Source: Bacillus spizizenii TU-B-10
Lineage (GTDB): Bacteria; Bacillota; Bacilli; Bacillales; Bacillaceae
Length of the DNA: 64,000 nucleotides
Reading direction: 5' to 3'
Assembly (NCBI RefSeq): GCF_000227465.1
Contig: NC_016047.1
Span: 4,134,857-4,198,856 of the forward strand
Shown here: positions 8,075 to 16,435 of the stretch, piece by piece
Numbering within the stretch: position 1 is the stretch's first letter
Layout of the letters: each line of letters starts with the position of its first letter
Notes under the pieces: generated by a model
Databases searched by the model: none
Seen by the model: the letters and a program-made list of their open reading frames with translations, nothing else
What the model was told of the DNA's origin: nothing
Position numbers and translations under genes: made by a program

Positions 8075-9526
8075 CTATTCCGGCGCAGGAAGCCTGATCA
8101 GAAAAACAGTGCCTCTGCCGATTTCACTTTTTACTTCAATCGTCCCATTGTGGCTGTCGATAATCGACTTCGTAATGGCAAGCCCCAGTCCCGAACCTCC
8201 ATATTTTCGGGAGCGGGATGGGTCTGCCCTGTAAAACCGGTCAAATAAATGCGGCAAATGCTCCGGCGCGATGCCTGTGCCGTTGTCCGCTATCATCAGC
8301 ATAACGCCATCATGGTCTTTTTGCAGCGAGATGGTGATGGCGCCGGTTTTCTCATCTGTAAACTGCACCGCGTTGTAAACCACATTCAGAATGACCTGTT
8401 TCATCTTATCCCGGTCAAAAACGGCTTCAGCGTGATCCTCAAGCAGCAGCTGCAGTTTTCTTTCTTTCGCAAGCAGACTGAGCTGCGGCTCCATTTCCCT
8501 TATGAGCAAATCGAGATCGCCTCTCTTCATTTCAAAGCTCGGCACCCGATCGATTTTTGCCAGAAACAGCAGGTCCTCTATCAGCCGAGTGGCTCTCTTC
8601 GATTCTTCATACATACTATTCAACGCTCTATCTCTCTGCTCCGGCTGAAGCGCCGCGCCCCGCAGCAACACTTCGATAAAGCCATGTATGGACGTTAATG
8701 GCGTTCTCAGCTCATGCGAAGCGTCTGATACAAATTGGCGGATGCGCTCCCTCGCTTCTTTTTCTGCTTTAAATGATATTTCAATCCGCTCCAGCATGTG
8801 ATTAAATGAAATAGCCAGCGCATCGATTTCCATTTGTTTTCGATAAACAGGAAGCCTTTTATTCAAATTTCCCGCATTGATATGCCCCATCATATGTACT
8901 ATTTGTGATAACGGTTTAAGCGTATGTCGGACCACGGGCAAGAATGTAAAAAGCCCGAGCAGGAGCGCGACAAGCGAGAGCGTAGAGTAAATGCTGATTT
9001 GCCTGAGGAGCACGTCCTTCAGCGGTGATGTTAAAGCACTCATTTGGATCACGCCTGCTTCTTTTCCATCAATATTAATAGCCTGAAACACAACCAGTAC
9101 TTCTTCGCCAAATTCATTTTTTGTCATTCTGTAGTGCAAGGCCATCGTATCTTCCAACGCCTCATCATATACACTTTTTTTAAATGTTGGCGGTGCTCCC
9201 GCATATGGGTCTGTCGACAATACCGTGCGGACTTTTGTTTTTTTATCAATAAAAACGATTGTTACACCTGGATAAATAAAGGCGGGACGGACAGCACCAT
9301 CTGACTTGTCCGGGCTGTCGGAATTGCTTTTGTATCTTTTAATGTTTTTCCATATGGTCGGCTCCGTCGAGTTGATATAACTCTGAATGCTGACAGCGCG
9401 GTTTTCATATAAGAGGCGTTTTCCAAACACATATTGCATGGCGCCGACAAAAAACAATAGAAGAACGAGAATGCACAACGAGCGGAATAAAAGCTGAAAG
9501 CGCAGCGTTTTGAATCGTTTCTTCAT
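8075..9526 (-). CDS. Membrane sensor histidine kinase of the PepSY island
   Basis: A 483-residue classical sensor kinase. TM1 spans about residues 11-32, then an extracytoplasmic domain of about 145 residues, TM2 about 176-198, and a HAMP linker. The HisKA box contains SHELRTPL (phospho-accepting His), and HATPase_c has an N box (NVVYNAVQFT), G1 (ADNGTGIAPEH) and G2 (GGSGLGLAI). It overlaps the upstream response regulator by 4 bp (ATGA), so the two are translated together. It is likely to sense an envelope signal and phosphorylate that regulator. The closest pattern in B. subtilis is YkoH, next to the PepSY protein YkoI. It ends 2 bp from the rocR stop, with no terminator in between. Confidence 0.88.
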   Translation of the reverse strand: MKKRFKTLRFQLLFRSLCILVLLLFFVGAMQYVFGKRLLYENRAVSIQSYINSTEPTIWKNIKRYKSNSDSPDKSDGAVRPAFIYPGVTIVFIDKKTKVRTVLSTDPYAGAPPTFKKSVYDEALEDTMALHYRMTKNEFGEEVLVVFQAINIDGKEAGVIQMSALTSPLKDVLLRQISIYSTLSLVALLLGLFTFLPVVRHTLKPLSQIVHMMGHINAGNLNKRLPVYRKQMEIDALAISFNHMLERIEISFKAEKEARERIRQFVSDASHELRTPLTSIHGFIEVLLRGAALQPEQRDRALNSMYEESKRATRLIEDLLFLAKIDRVPSFEMKRGDLDLLIREMEPQLSLLAKERKLQLLLEDHAEAVFDRDKMKQVILNVVYNAVQFTDEKTGAITISLQKDHDGVMLMIADNGTGIAPEHLPHLFDRFYRADPSRSRKYGGSGLGLAITKSIIDSHNGTIEVKSEIGRGTVFLIRLPAPE

Positions 9527-10206
9527 TCAATATCCACCCGATAGCCCGCACCGCGTACAGTGCGGATCACTTCATGCGTTTTGTCATTCAATTTTTCCCG
9601 CAAGGAACGGATGTACACTTCGACAATATTTTCTTCGCCGTAAAAGTCATAGCCCCATACTTTATCCAGAATCCTCGCTTTACTGAGCACAAGGCCGTGA
9701 TTCAGCACCAACAATTTCAGCAGCTCATATTCTGTTGCCGAAAGCTTCAGCACCTCTTCCTGATAGCGGATTTCTCTGCGTCGGTCATCAATCCGAAACG
9801 GGCCGAGCGCGACTTCTTCGAACAGGTTAGGGAAGTGATCCCGAATTCTTGCATAAATACGCGCCAGCAGCTCTTCAAAGCTGAAGGGTTTGATCATATA
9901 GTCATCAGCACCCTCTGTCAGAGCTTTTACCCGAATCCCCACCTCATCCTTTGCCGTGAGCATAATAATGGCGGTATGGCCGTTTTTTTTCATCATTTTC
10001 GATACTTCCAGCCCATCCATTCCGGGCATCATCACATCCAGGATGGCCACATGCGGCTGAAATGTTTTTGCGGTGTTCATTGCTGTCATTCCGTCAGCCG
10101 CAGTCTTAACCTCAAAGCCTTCATTTTCAAGACCCATTGTCAAAAAATCTAATATTGCCGGTTCATCGTCCACGAGCAAAATCTTGATGCCTTTCATCCT
10201 ATTCAT
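9523..10206 (-). CDS. OmpR/PhoB-family response regulator of the PepSY island
   Basis: A 227-residue regulator. The receiver domain has the acidic pair DDE (13-15), phospho-acceptor Asp57 in VAILDVMMPGMDG, and the conserved LTAKDE and IKPF motifs. The winged-helix DNA-binding domain (about 130-225) ends with the OmpR signature YIRSLREKLNDK and IRTVRGAGYRV. The ATG at 10206 has AAGGAGAG before it; an internal ATG three codons later is possible. It is divergent from the PepSY genes and shares a 211-bp intergenic region with them, so these are probable targets along with itself. It resembles YkoG by type; no symbol is assigned. Confidence 0.88.
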   Translation of the reverse strand: MNRMKGIKILLVDDEPAILDFLTMGLENEGFEVKTAADGMTAMNTAKTFQPHVAILDVMMPGMDGLEVSKMMKKNGHTAIIMLTAKDEVGIRVKALTEGADDYMIKPFSFEELLARIYARIRDHFPNLFEEVALGPFRIDDRRREIRYQEEVLKLSATEYELLKLLVLNHGLVLSKARILDKVWGYDFYGEENIVEVYIRSLREKLNDKTHEVIRTVRGAGYRVDIE

Positions 10207-10279
10207 GCTGTGCTCTCTCCTTAGTTGGCATAAACCTCTGATTAGTTTTTTCCCTTCCCTTCCTATTATTCGTTTTTAT

Positions 10280-10371
10280 CTGAAAACCAACTGAATCTTC
10301 CCTAAAAATCAGCTGAATTCAGCAAGTTTTCAGCCAGCCCTCATTTGATTTTCAGCTTCGGCCTATACAAT
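10280..10371 (+). promoter_or_regulatory. Shared divergent control region with repeated TTTTCAGC boxes
   Basis: TTTTCAGC occurs at 10327-10334 and 10349-10356, exactly 22 bp (two helical turns) apart, with the inverted form CTGAAAA at 10280. A weak promoter, TTGATT (10345) and TACAAT (10366), follows. This spacing fits tandem OmpR-type half sites just upstream of the PepSY gene; binding is inferred. A GTTGG-TTCAG-CCAAC hairpin sits in the leader at 10379-10393. Confidence 0.45.
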
Positions 10372-10417
10372 AGCCTTAGTTGGTTCAGCCAACAATGAAA
10401 TAAAGGAGGAACATCAT

Positions 10418-11317
10418 ATGAATATCACTAAAGTTTTATCAGGAGCCGCGCTGGGAACCATTATCTCAATCAGTTCTTTCACTTCCGCCCATGCCGCTGT
10501 CATTCAGAAGGATGATGCATCAGCGAAGGTCGAGACGAAGCAGCAGGCTTCCATCACAATAGCAAAAGCAAAGCAAGTTGCTTTGAACAAATGCAAGGGT
10601 ACTGTTCAATCTGCCCAAATGAAGAAAGTGAACGGCACTTACGTATATGTAGTCAAAGTTCTCGGTGAGGACGGCAAACAGCATACGATGAACGTTAACT
10701 GCGACAGCGGTAAAGTTGTGAAACACGACGTTCAAAAGAAACAAAGCTACATCAGCAAATCAAAAGCTCATTCGCTCGCTTTGAAAAACTGCCAAGGCGC
10801 GGTTCAATCTTCTGAGCTGAAGAAAGAAAACGGTGTTTACGTTTATGTCGTGAAAGTATTGGGTGAAGATGGAAGCCTTCACTCGTTCCATATCAATGGA
10901 GAAAACGGCAAAGTGGCAAAACACGAGCAAAAGAAACAAGCACATCTTTCAAAAACAAAAGCGCATCAAATCGCACTGAACAAGTACAAAGGCGCAGTTC
11001 AATCTTCTGAACTGAAGAAAGAAAACGGCGTTTACATCTACCTTGTAAAAGTGCTGGGCGAAGATGGCAGCACCCATACAATCCATGTCAACTGTGACAG
11101 CGGTAAAATCGTAAAACAAGAAGTGCAAAAGAAAAACGCAGCCATTACGAAAACAAAAGCACATCAAATCGCGCTAAACAAATGCAAAGGCACAGTGAAA
11201 TCTTCTGCTTTGAAGAAAGAAAACGGTAAATACGTTTACGTGATTAAAATCACTGCCCAAAACCACACTGAGCAAACAGTGAAAGTGAACGCTGAAAACG
11301 GAAGCATTTGCAAATAA
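10418..11317 (+). CDS. Secreted four-repeat PepSY-like protein with paired cysteines
   Basis: This 299-residue protein has a signal peptide (cleavage after TSAHA, about residue 26) and four tandem repeats of about 62 residues. Each repeat reads like a PepSY domain: a helix (KAKQVALNKCKGTVQS), then YVYVVKVLGEDGKQH and VNCDSGKVV strands. Cysteines sit at two repeat positions (the 'C' of NKCKG and of VNC), but not evenly. Repeat 2 lacks the second and repeat 3 the first; the last has a terminal Cys instead. There are six in all, which suggests disulfides outside the cell. PepSY domains often inhibit peptidases or sit in sensors; the role here is unknown. A strong RBS AAAGGAGG precedes the ATG. 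Probably controlled by the divergent two-component system. Confidence 0.85.
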   Translation: MNITKVLSGAALGTIISISSFTSAHAAVIQKDDASAKVETKQQASITIAKAKQVALNKCKGTVQSAQMKKVNGTYVYVVKVLGEDGKQHTMNVNCDSGKVVKHDVQKKQSYISKSKAHSLALKNCQGAVQSSELKKENGVYVYVVKVLGEDGSLHSFHINGENGKVAKHEQKKQAHLSKTKAHQIALNKYKGAVQSSELKKENGVYIYLVKVLGEDGSTHTIHVNCDSGKIVKQEVQKKNAAITKTKAHQIALNKCKGTVKSSALKKENGKYVYVIKITAQNHTEQTVKVNAENGSICK

Positions 11318-11426
11318 AAATTGATACTTGCCAGCAGTGAAACAACTGCAATTCAACGTATAACACCAGTCTTGTTTTAACACGAAGTTCTAAGTTCATG
11401 TCTACCTTTTTCTAAATACTCTTTTA

Positions 11427-11460
11427 AACTGAACGTGCGTGACCCGCGTTCAGTTCTTTT
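11427..11460 (+). terminator. Terminator after the first PepSY gene
   Basis: AACTGAACG pairs with CGTTCAGTT around an 11-base loop, followed by CTTTT. A near copy follows the second PepSY gene, so gene and terminator appear duplicated together. Confidence 0.8.
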
Positions 11461-11488
11461 TACATCATCATCTAAGGAGGACGTAAAA

Positions 11489-11989
11489 ATGAATGTGAAA
11501 ATATTATCAGCAGCTGCTTTAGGCGCTGTCATCTCAATCAGTTCTTTATCTTCCACGCACGCGGCTGTTCTTCATAAAGAAGACACTGCTAAAGTCCAAA
11601 CACAGCAGCAGGCTTCTATTACGCTTTCCAAAGCGAAAACAATTGCATTACACAACTGCAACGGCGCGGTTCAATCGGCTCAAATGAAGAAAGTAAACGG
11701 GGTTTATGTCTATGTCATTAAGGTGCTCGGTGAAGACGGAAAAGTTCACACCTTCAACGTCAACTGCAGCAACGGAAAAGTCGTCAAGCATCACGTTGAC
11801 AACAAACAAGCCGCAGTCACAAAAGCAAAAGCACAAAGCATTGCGCTGAACAAATGCAAAGGTACAGTCAAGTCTTCTGCATTGAAGAAAGAGAACGGCA
11901 TCTATGTGTACATCATTAAAATCACAGCCAGCAACCACACAGTACAAACCATTAAAGTCAATGCTGAAAACGGAAGCATTTGCAGTTAA
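11489..11989 (+). CDS. Secreted two-repeat PepSY-like protein, paralog of the gene before it
   Basis: A 166-residue shorter paralog. It has a signal peptide ending in STHA and two PepSY-like repeats. The first resembles repeat 1 of the upstream gene (VQSAQMKKVNG, VKVLGEDGK-type strands), and the second resembles its repeat 4 (GTVKSSALKKENG ... VNAENGSIC). So it looks like the longer protein with repeats 2 and 3 removed. It has four cysteines (HNC, VNC, NKC, SIC). The ATG at 11489 follows CTAAGGAGG; an in-frame ATG at 11435 lies inside the preceding terminator and is rejected. Any promoter must lie within the 170 bp after the first gene, or transcription reads through its terminator. Confidence 0.83.
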   Translation: MNVKILSAAALGAVISISSLSSTHAAVLHKEDTAKVQTQQQASITLSKAKTIALHNCNGAVQSAQMKKVNGVYVYVIKVLGEDGKVHTFNVNCSNGKVVKHHVDNKQAAVTKAKAQSIALNKCKGTVKSSALKKENGIYVYIIKITASNHTVQTIKVNAENGSICS

Positions 11990-12003
11990 CAGGCATTGCC
12001 TGC

Positions 12004-12019
12004 TGTTTCACGTGTAACA
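12004..12019. promoter_or_regulatory. parS-like site in the PepSY island
   Basis: TGTTTCACGTGTAACA differs at one position from the B. subtilis parS consensus TGTTTCACGTGAAACA. It lies between the second PepSY stop and its terminator. Binding by Spo0J is plausible but unproven. Confidence 0.45.
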
Positions 12020-12060
12020 TCCATCTTGTATTTTTCTTCATATTCGATATATCCTTGTTC

Positions 12061-12094
12061 AACTGAACGGGCGTGACCCCCGTTCAGTTTTTTT
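12061..12094 (+). terminator. Terminator after the second PepSY gene
   Basis: AACTGAACGG pairs with CCGTTCAGTT, followed by T6. The stem is nearly identical to the terminator at 11427. Confidence 0.85.
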
Positions 12095-12100
12095 GCATAA

Positions 12101-12134
12101 AAAACAGTCTGGCAACGGTGCCAGACTGTTTTTA
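12101..12134 (-). terminator. Terminator of the walR-yyxA operon
   Basis: AACAGTCTGGCA pairs with TGCCAGACTGTT around ACGG. A-runs and T-runs on both sides make it bidirectional. It ends right at the yyxA stop codon. Confidence 0.85.
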
Positions 12135-12135
12135 A

Positions 12136-13341
12136 CTAACTTCCTAATTGATCTGCGGAGGAAAGCTTGATGTCAACGGATTTTTCTTTACCGCTGCGGT
12201 AAAACTTCACCTTCACCCGGTCACCGACTTTTTTCTGATAAAGCCGTTTCCGCAGATCAACAATATCATTTACTTTGTATCCGTCAAATTCCGTGATGAC
12301 ATCCAGTTCCTTCAGCCCTGCTTTTCCGGCAGGTGAGAAGGCATCTACACCCATCACAACCGCTCCATTGGTGACATCCTTAGGAAGCTTCAATGTTTCA
12401 TCCCAATGATAGCTTGCAATATCGCTTAGCGATTTCATCTCAATGCCAAGGAACGGACGTTTGACTTTGCCGTATTTCTCTAAATCCTCTATCACAGGGA
12501 TCACAAGCTTAGACGGAATCGACAGGCCAATCCCTTCAACCGCCGATTCGGCAATTTTCATTGAATTGATACCAATGACTTTCCCATCCATATTTAACAA
12601 AGCGCCGCCGCTGTTCCCAGGGTTAATGGCCGCATCTGTTTGCAGGACTTCTGCGTTCCAGTCAGGCTGTCCGTCATCGTTTGAATCCACAGGAATTGCC
12701 CTCTCCGTACCCGAGATGACGCCCTGTGTGACAGAACCTGCAAACTCAAGGCCTAACGGGTTCCCGATTGCGATAACCGGCTCACCAGATTGGACTTTAT
12801 CTGAATTACCGAAGTCGGCGACTGCTTTAATTTTATCGCTTTTCACCCGTAAAACGGCAAGATCCATCAGCTGGTCACTGCCGACAAGTTCAGCCGCTAC
12901 ACGCGAGCCGTCTTTCAAGCTGATTTCAATTTGGGAAGCGCCCTCGATGACATGATGGTTGGTCACGACATAAGCAGAGTTGTCATTTTTCTTATAGATG
13001 ACGCCGGAGCCGCTCCCAGCCTCACCGCTCTCTCCCCAAATGTCTGATTTTTGGATGTTCACAACGCCGACAACGGCAGGCGACACATTGCTGACAATCT
13101 TGGTGACCGCATTGTTGACACTGACATTCACCGTCCTGATTGATTCCCGGCCATTGTTGTTGTTCTGCTGCTGATCTAAGGCACCCGTATCTAACCCTTC
13201 ATTTGAAAAGTACGGCATGAGAAACGCCATTAATACGGCACCGACAATCACGCCAATCAGACTAGAAAGAAAATATCCTTTTTTGCTTCTCTTTGGCTGT
13301 TCAGGAGTAGTATGTTCTTCCTCACGATCGTAATCCACCAT
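12136..13341 (-). CDS. yyxA: HtrA/DegP-type membrane serine protease YyxA (HtrC)
   Basis: A 401-residue HtrA-family protease. It has a short cytoplasmic tail, one membrane anchor (about 24-45), a Ser/Asn-rich linker with an N/Q stretch, a trypsin-like domain with His130 (NHHVIEG), Asp160 (MDLAVL) and Ser244 (GNSGGA), and one C-terminal PDZ domain (about 300-395). It should degrade or refold misfolded envelope proteins, the third family member beside HtrA and HtrB. It is the last gene of the wal cluster, 81 bp after walJ. Its position here, separated from rocR by the PepSY island, differs from 168 as I recall, where it adjoins rocR. Confidence 0.92.
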   Translation of the reverse strand: MVDYDREEEHTTPEQPKRSKKGYFLSSLIGVIVGAVLMAFLMPYFSNEGLDTGALDQQQNNNNGRESIRTVNVSVNNAVTKIVSNVSPAVVGVVNIQKSDIWGESGEAGSGSGVIYKKNDNSAYVVTNHHVIEGASQIEISLKDGSRVAAELVGSDQLMDLAVLRVKSDKIKAVADFGNSDKVQSGEPVIAIGNPLGLEFAGSVTQGVISGTERAIPVDSNDDGQPDWNAEVLQTDAAINPGNSGGALLNMDGKVIGINSMKIAESAVEGIGLSIPSKLVIPVIEDLEKYGKVKRPFLGIEMKSLSDIASYHWDETLKLPKDVTNGAVVMGVDAFSPAGKAGLKELDVITEFDGYKVNDIVDLRKRLYQKKVGDRVKVKFYRSGKEKSVDIKLSSADQLGS

Positions 13342-13422
13342 ATTCCATCCTTTCCAAGAACGTTAATATGGTTATATTGTGGGTTAGAAGCTCCTATAAT
13401 AGTCATGATTTACATAGAAAAA

Positions 13423-14217
13423 TTATACAGCGCAAAGCGGAGTGGCCTTCTTCGGATCGGTATCATACAAATCAAATGTCTCACCCGTCACAAATCCTTT
13501 AGTAGCCAATGTCTGCTGCACAGACATTCTCGCCAGCTCCTTCATGTTGTTGTCCTGGCTCAAATGCGCCAGGTATATACGAGACGTCTCGTCGCCAATG
13601 ACATCAGTCATCGCCAAGGCAGCATCTTCATTGGAAACGTGCCCGACGTCACTTAAAATCCGCCGCTTAATGCTCCATGGGTATCTTCCCATTTGCAGCA
13701 TCCCAACATCATGATTGCTTTCAAACACAAACACATTCGCTGAGCGGATGATGCCTTTCATCCGGTCGCTGACATATCCCGTATCTGTCATTAATGCGAG
13801 CTTTCGGCCGTTATAATGGAATACATAAAACATCGGTTCCGCTGCGTCGTGGGAGACGCCAAACGATTCGACATCAAGTCCGCCGAACGACTTCACCGTC
13901 TCCATCGGAAACACAAACTTTTGATCGGTGTCTATTTTGCCGATCTGATTCTCCATCGCTTTCCATGTCTTCTCATTCGCATAGATCGGAAGCTTGTACT
14001 TTCTGGCGACCACGCCGAGGCCCTTAATATGGTCACTATGCTCATGCGTCACAAAAATGCCGTCTACATCATCCAGCTTACGCCCGATTTGCGCCATTAG
14101 CCCGTCCATGGCTTTCCCGCTCAAACCGGCGTCCACCAAAAATGCGTGATCCTCTGTTTCAAGATAAAACGCATTTCCCGTACTCCCGCTCGCAAGTACG
14201 CTAAATTGCAAGCTCAT
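13423..14217 (-). CDS. walJ: WalJ (YycJ), metallo-beta-lactamase-fold hydrolase
   Basis: A 264-residue metallo-beta-lactamase superfamily protein with the metal-binding signature THEHSDH (57-63) and a later His/Asp set ([24 protein letters not shown]). It is conserved downstream of WalRK in low-GC Gram-positives; family work points to a role coordinating wall processes with DNA repair or replication, and RNase-Z-like exonuclease activity has been reported for relatives. The ATG at 14217 matches the usual N-terminus. It is 21 bp after walI, in the walRKHIJ operon. Confidence 0.92.
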   Translation of the reverse strand: MSLQFSVLASGSTGNAFYLETEDHAFLVDAGLSGKAMDGLMAQIGRKLDDVDGIFVTHEHSDHIKGLGVVARKYKLPIYANEKTWKAMENQIGKIDTDQKFVFPMETVKSFGGLDVESFGVSHDAAEPMFYVFHYNGRKLALMTDTGYVSDRMKGIIRSANVFVFESNHDVGMLQMGRYPWSIKRRILSDVGHVSNEDAALAMTDVIGDETSRIYLAHLSQDNNMKELARMSVQQTLATKGFVTGETFDLYDTDPKKATPLCAV

Positions 14218-14238
14218 GTTTGTCTCACTCCATTATTT

Positions 14239-15081
14239 TCATTGATCTGTATCTAAAATCGTACTCTCCAAAGCATTCACAGTAAAATACTCTTGTACTG
14301 TCTTTTTCTCGCCGTTCACTTTTTTATCGTACTCGACCGTAATTCTCCATACCGGCGCCAGCACCTGCGTACTTGTCAGCGGATATTGTGCAACGTAGCC
14401 GAATTTACAGCTCTTCACAGTGCTGTATTCTTTTAATTGATTTTGATAGTACAATAGCTCAACCGCATCCATTTCAGTAATTAAGCTTTCTTTCTGAATT
14501 TGCTTGAACGTCTCGAGCGTTGTCTGATCGTATGACACAACCTCGTTTTTAGCGTTTAAGTGCAACACCACTTGTCCGATCATATTAGAAGAATTATCGG
14601 TCTTCTGGTATATATAATCGCCTTCATACGTTTGGAAGAAAATAATTTCTTTCTTCGATTTGTCAACCTTCCAAAGCTTATATTTTTCACCATCTTGGAT
14701 TTTCGAAGAAACAAGTGCCTGGGCATCGTCCTCGATATTCTTCTTTGATAGGGCGATCGGATTCGTAAACTTCATTTTCAGGCTCGTTACTTTATGATCA
14801 TCACTAGGCATGTCCATCAAAGGCTTTTGATCCTTGAGTGCCTCAATTTCCTCCTTGGTAAAGGCCTTTTGATTTGCTGTGATCCGGTAGCCTTCTATTG
14901 CATCCTTATTCAGGCCTTCATACGTGATATGGTCGGCTTTCATGTCATGCTCGACATCATTTTTAATGACTTCATATTCTTTGCTGGTAGCCTGCCATTT
15001 TTGAAAAAACTGATAGCCTAAGAATATATCTAAAATGAGGAAGGCAACGATGAAGATTGATTTTGTCTTATTCCACTCCAC
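14239..15081 (-). CDS. walI: WalI (YycI), membrane regulator of the WalK kinase
   Basis: A 280-residue protein with one N-terminal membrane helix (about 7-25) and a large external domain with the YycH/YycI fold. WalI and WalH form a ternary complex with WalK in the membrane and restrain its activity. The start is a GTG at 15081 with a strong RBS (AAGGAGGGG). It overlaps the end of walH by 14 bp, so translation is probably coupled and stoichiometric. Confidence 0.92.
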   Translation of the reverse strand: MEWNKTKSIFIVAFLILDIFLGYQFFQKWQATSKEYEVIKNDVEHDMKADHITYEGLNKDAIEGYRITANQKAFTKEEIEALKDQKPLMDMPSDDHKVTSLKMKFTNPIALSKKNIEDDAQALVSSKIQDGEKYKLWKVDKSKKEIIFFQTYEGDYIYQKTDNSSNMIGQVVLHLNAKNEVVSYDQTTLETFKQIQKESLITEMDAVELLYYQNQLKEYSTVKSCKFGYVAQYPLTSTQVLAPVWRITVEYDKKVNGEKKTVQEYFTVNALESTILDTDQ

Positions 15082-16435
15082 TGTTTGCCCCCTCCTTCGT
15101 CAATAAGTCCTTTGTAATAGGCACCATTTTTCCGTTTATTTTCATCGCCCAAACTGGTTCAAGCTCAACTAGAGGGTCATCATTAGTTGATGTTGATACC
15201 AATTGATAAGCAAGGAAGATCTGATCAATTTTGTCCATATCATATTTGGTTTGTTTAGAAAGCAGCATCTTCACTTCGCTGCCGCTCATCAGCTCTGTCT
15301 CGCTTGTTTTGATCGGATTCGTTCCGAGACTGTAATTCGGCCGCTTATAACTAAGAATATCATCGTTCGCCCATTGCACCGTAATCGCCGATGTCGCTCC
15401 GAACGGTTTGGCGGTGCTGTTAATGACCGGCATCTGATCCATAAAGATATAGAAGCTCAGCTGCTGGCTGTCATTGATATTGAAAAATTGATAATTATCC
15501 GTCCAGCTTCCCGTATCCTCTAGGTATTTTTGGCTCTTTTTGATTAACTCACCTGTTTGATAAGATGTGCTCTGGACTAAATTGCGCTGCTGGAATTGCA
15601 CCTGGCGCTGGCTTAGATTCACATCTAAACGGCTGATCCCATCTGTCAGTACATTTCTGTTGTTGTAATTCGAATCTTCCCTTACAATGCTCGGATCGCT
15701 GAACAAAGCCTGCTTAAAGGTGTTTGTTTTAATCGATTCTGTGACAAACTCTTTTTTGTCCATCGTAAGCGGTTTGTTCGGCAGCAGGAACTCTTTCTTT
15801 GAGCCGATTGAGAACAAACTGTACGCCGGCATGTTTGATTGCCTGTTTTTCAAGTCGTTCATAATGTTCCGGTAGTTTGCCGATTCAACGGTCACTTCCA
15901 GAATGAGCTGTTTGCTGTAAGACACCAAATAAATTTTCTTGTTCGCTTTTGTTTCATTGAACGGAATCAGAATATGATCAAACGAACTGTATTCAAACGA
16001 TTGATTGGACCATTTAAACAGCGTTTGGAAAATATCAATCGGAATCGTGTCATTGAATTGCAAATCAAGCTTCGCTTCATAACCGCCTATTCCATAAAAC
16101 CAGCTCTTGAATCCAACCTTGTCATACTGATCAGAAATATCTTTAATTCCTTTTACATCCCAATGCGGCAAGTCAGACCAGACTTCTTCATAGAGGGTTT
16201 CATCACCCACTTTGTAATGAGCGCCGTCATCATGGATAAACATGTCCCTCGGCCTTACCGTTTCAGACAACTTCTGGGTATTTTTTTCGATTTTATGTTT
16301 CTCACGCACAGTAGACTCTGTTGATGATGAGCCTTCAGAAAAGTTTGGCTGGAACGTCCATATCCCCCACGTAAACACAAGACTGATGATGACGAGTACC
16401 GTAAGTAATATCGTTTTTATATTTTCACGCTTCAT
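15068..16435 (-). CDS. walH: WalH (YycH), membrane regulator of the WalK kinase
   Basis: A 455-residue protein with one N-terminal transmembrane helix (about 7-27; [15 protein letters not shown]) and a long extracytoplasmic domain. It partners WalI to inhibit WalK autokinase activity. ATG at 16435 (MKRENIK) is preferred over a start three codons upstream because it gives the usual N-terminus. It overlaps the walK stop by 11 bp, a tightly coupled operon arrangement. Confidence 0.92.
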   Translation of the reverse strand: MKRENIKTILLTVLVIISLVFTWGIWTFQPNFSEGSSSTESTVREKHKIEKNTQKLSETVRPRDMFIHDDGAHYKVGDETLYEEVWSDLPHWDVKGIKDISDQYDKVGFKSWFYGIGGYEAKLDLQFNDTIPIDIFQTLFKWSNQSFEYSSFDHILIPFNETKANKKIYLVSYSKQLILEVTVESANYRNIMNDLKNRQSNMPAYSLFSIGSKKEFLLPNKPLTMDKKEFVTESIKTNTFKQALFSDPSIVREDSNYNNRNVLTDGISRLDVNLSQRQVQFQQRNLVQSTSYQTGELIKKSQKYLEDTGSWTDNYQFFNINDSQQLSFYIFMDQMPVINSTAKPFGATSAITVQWANDDILSYKRPNYSLGTNPIKTSETELMSGSEVKMLLSKQTKYDMDKIDQIFLAYQLVSTSTNDDPLVELEPVWAMKINGKMVPITKDLLTKEGANSGVE

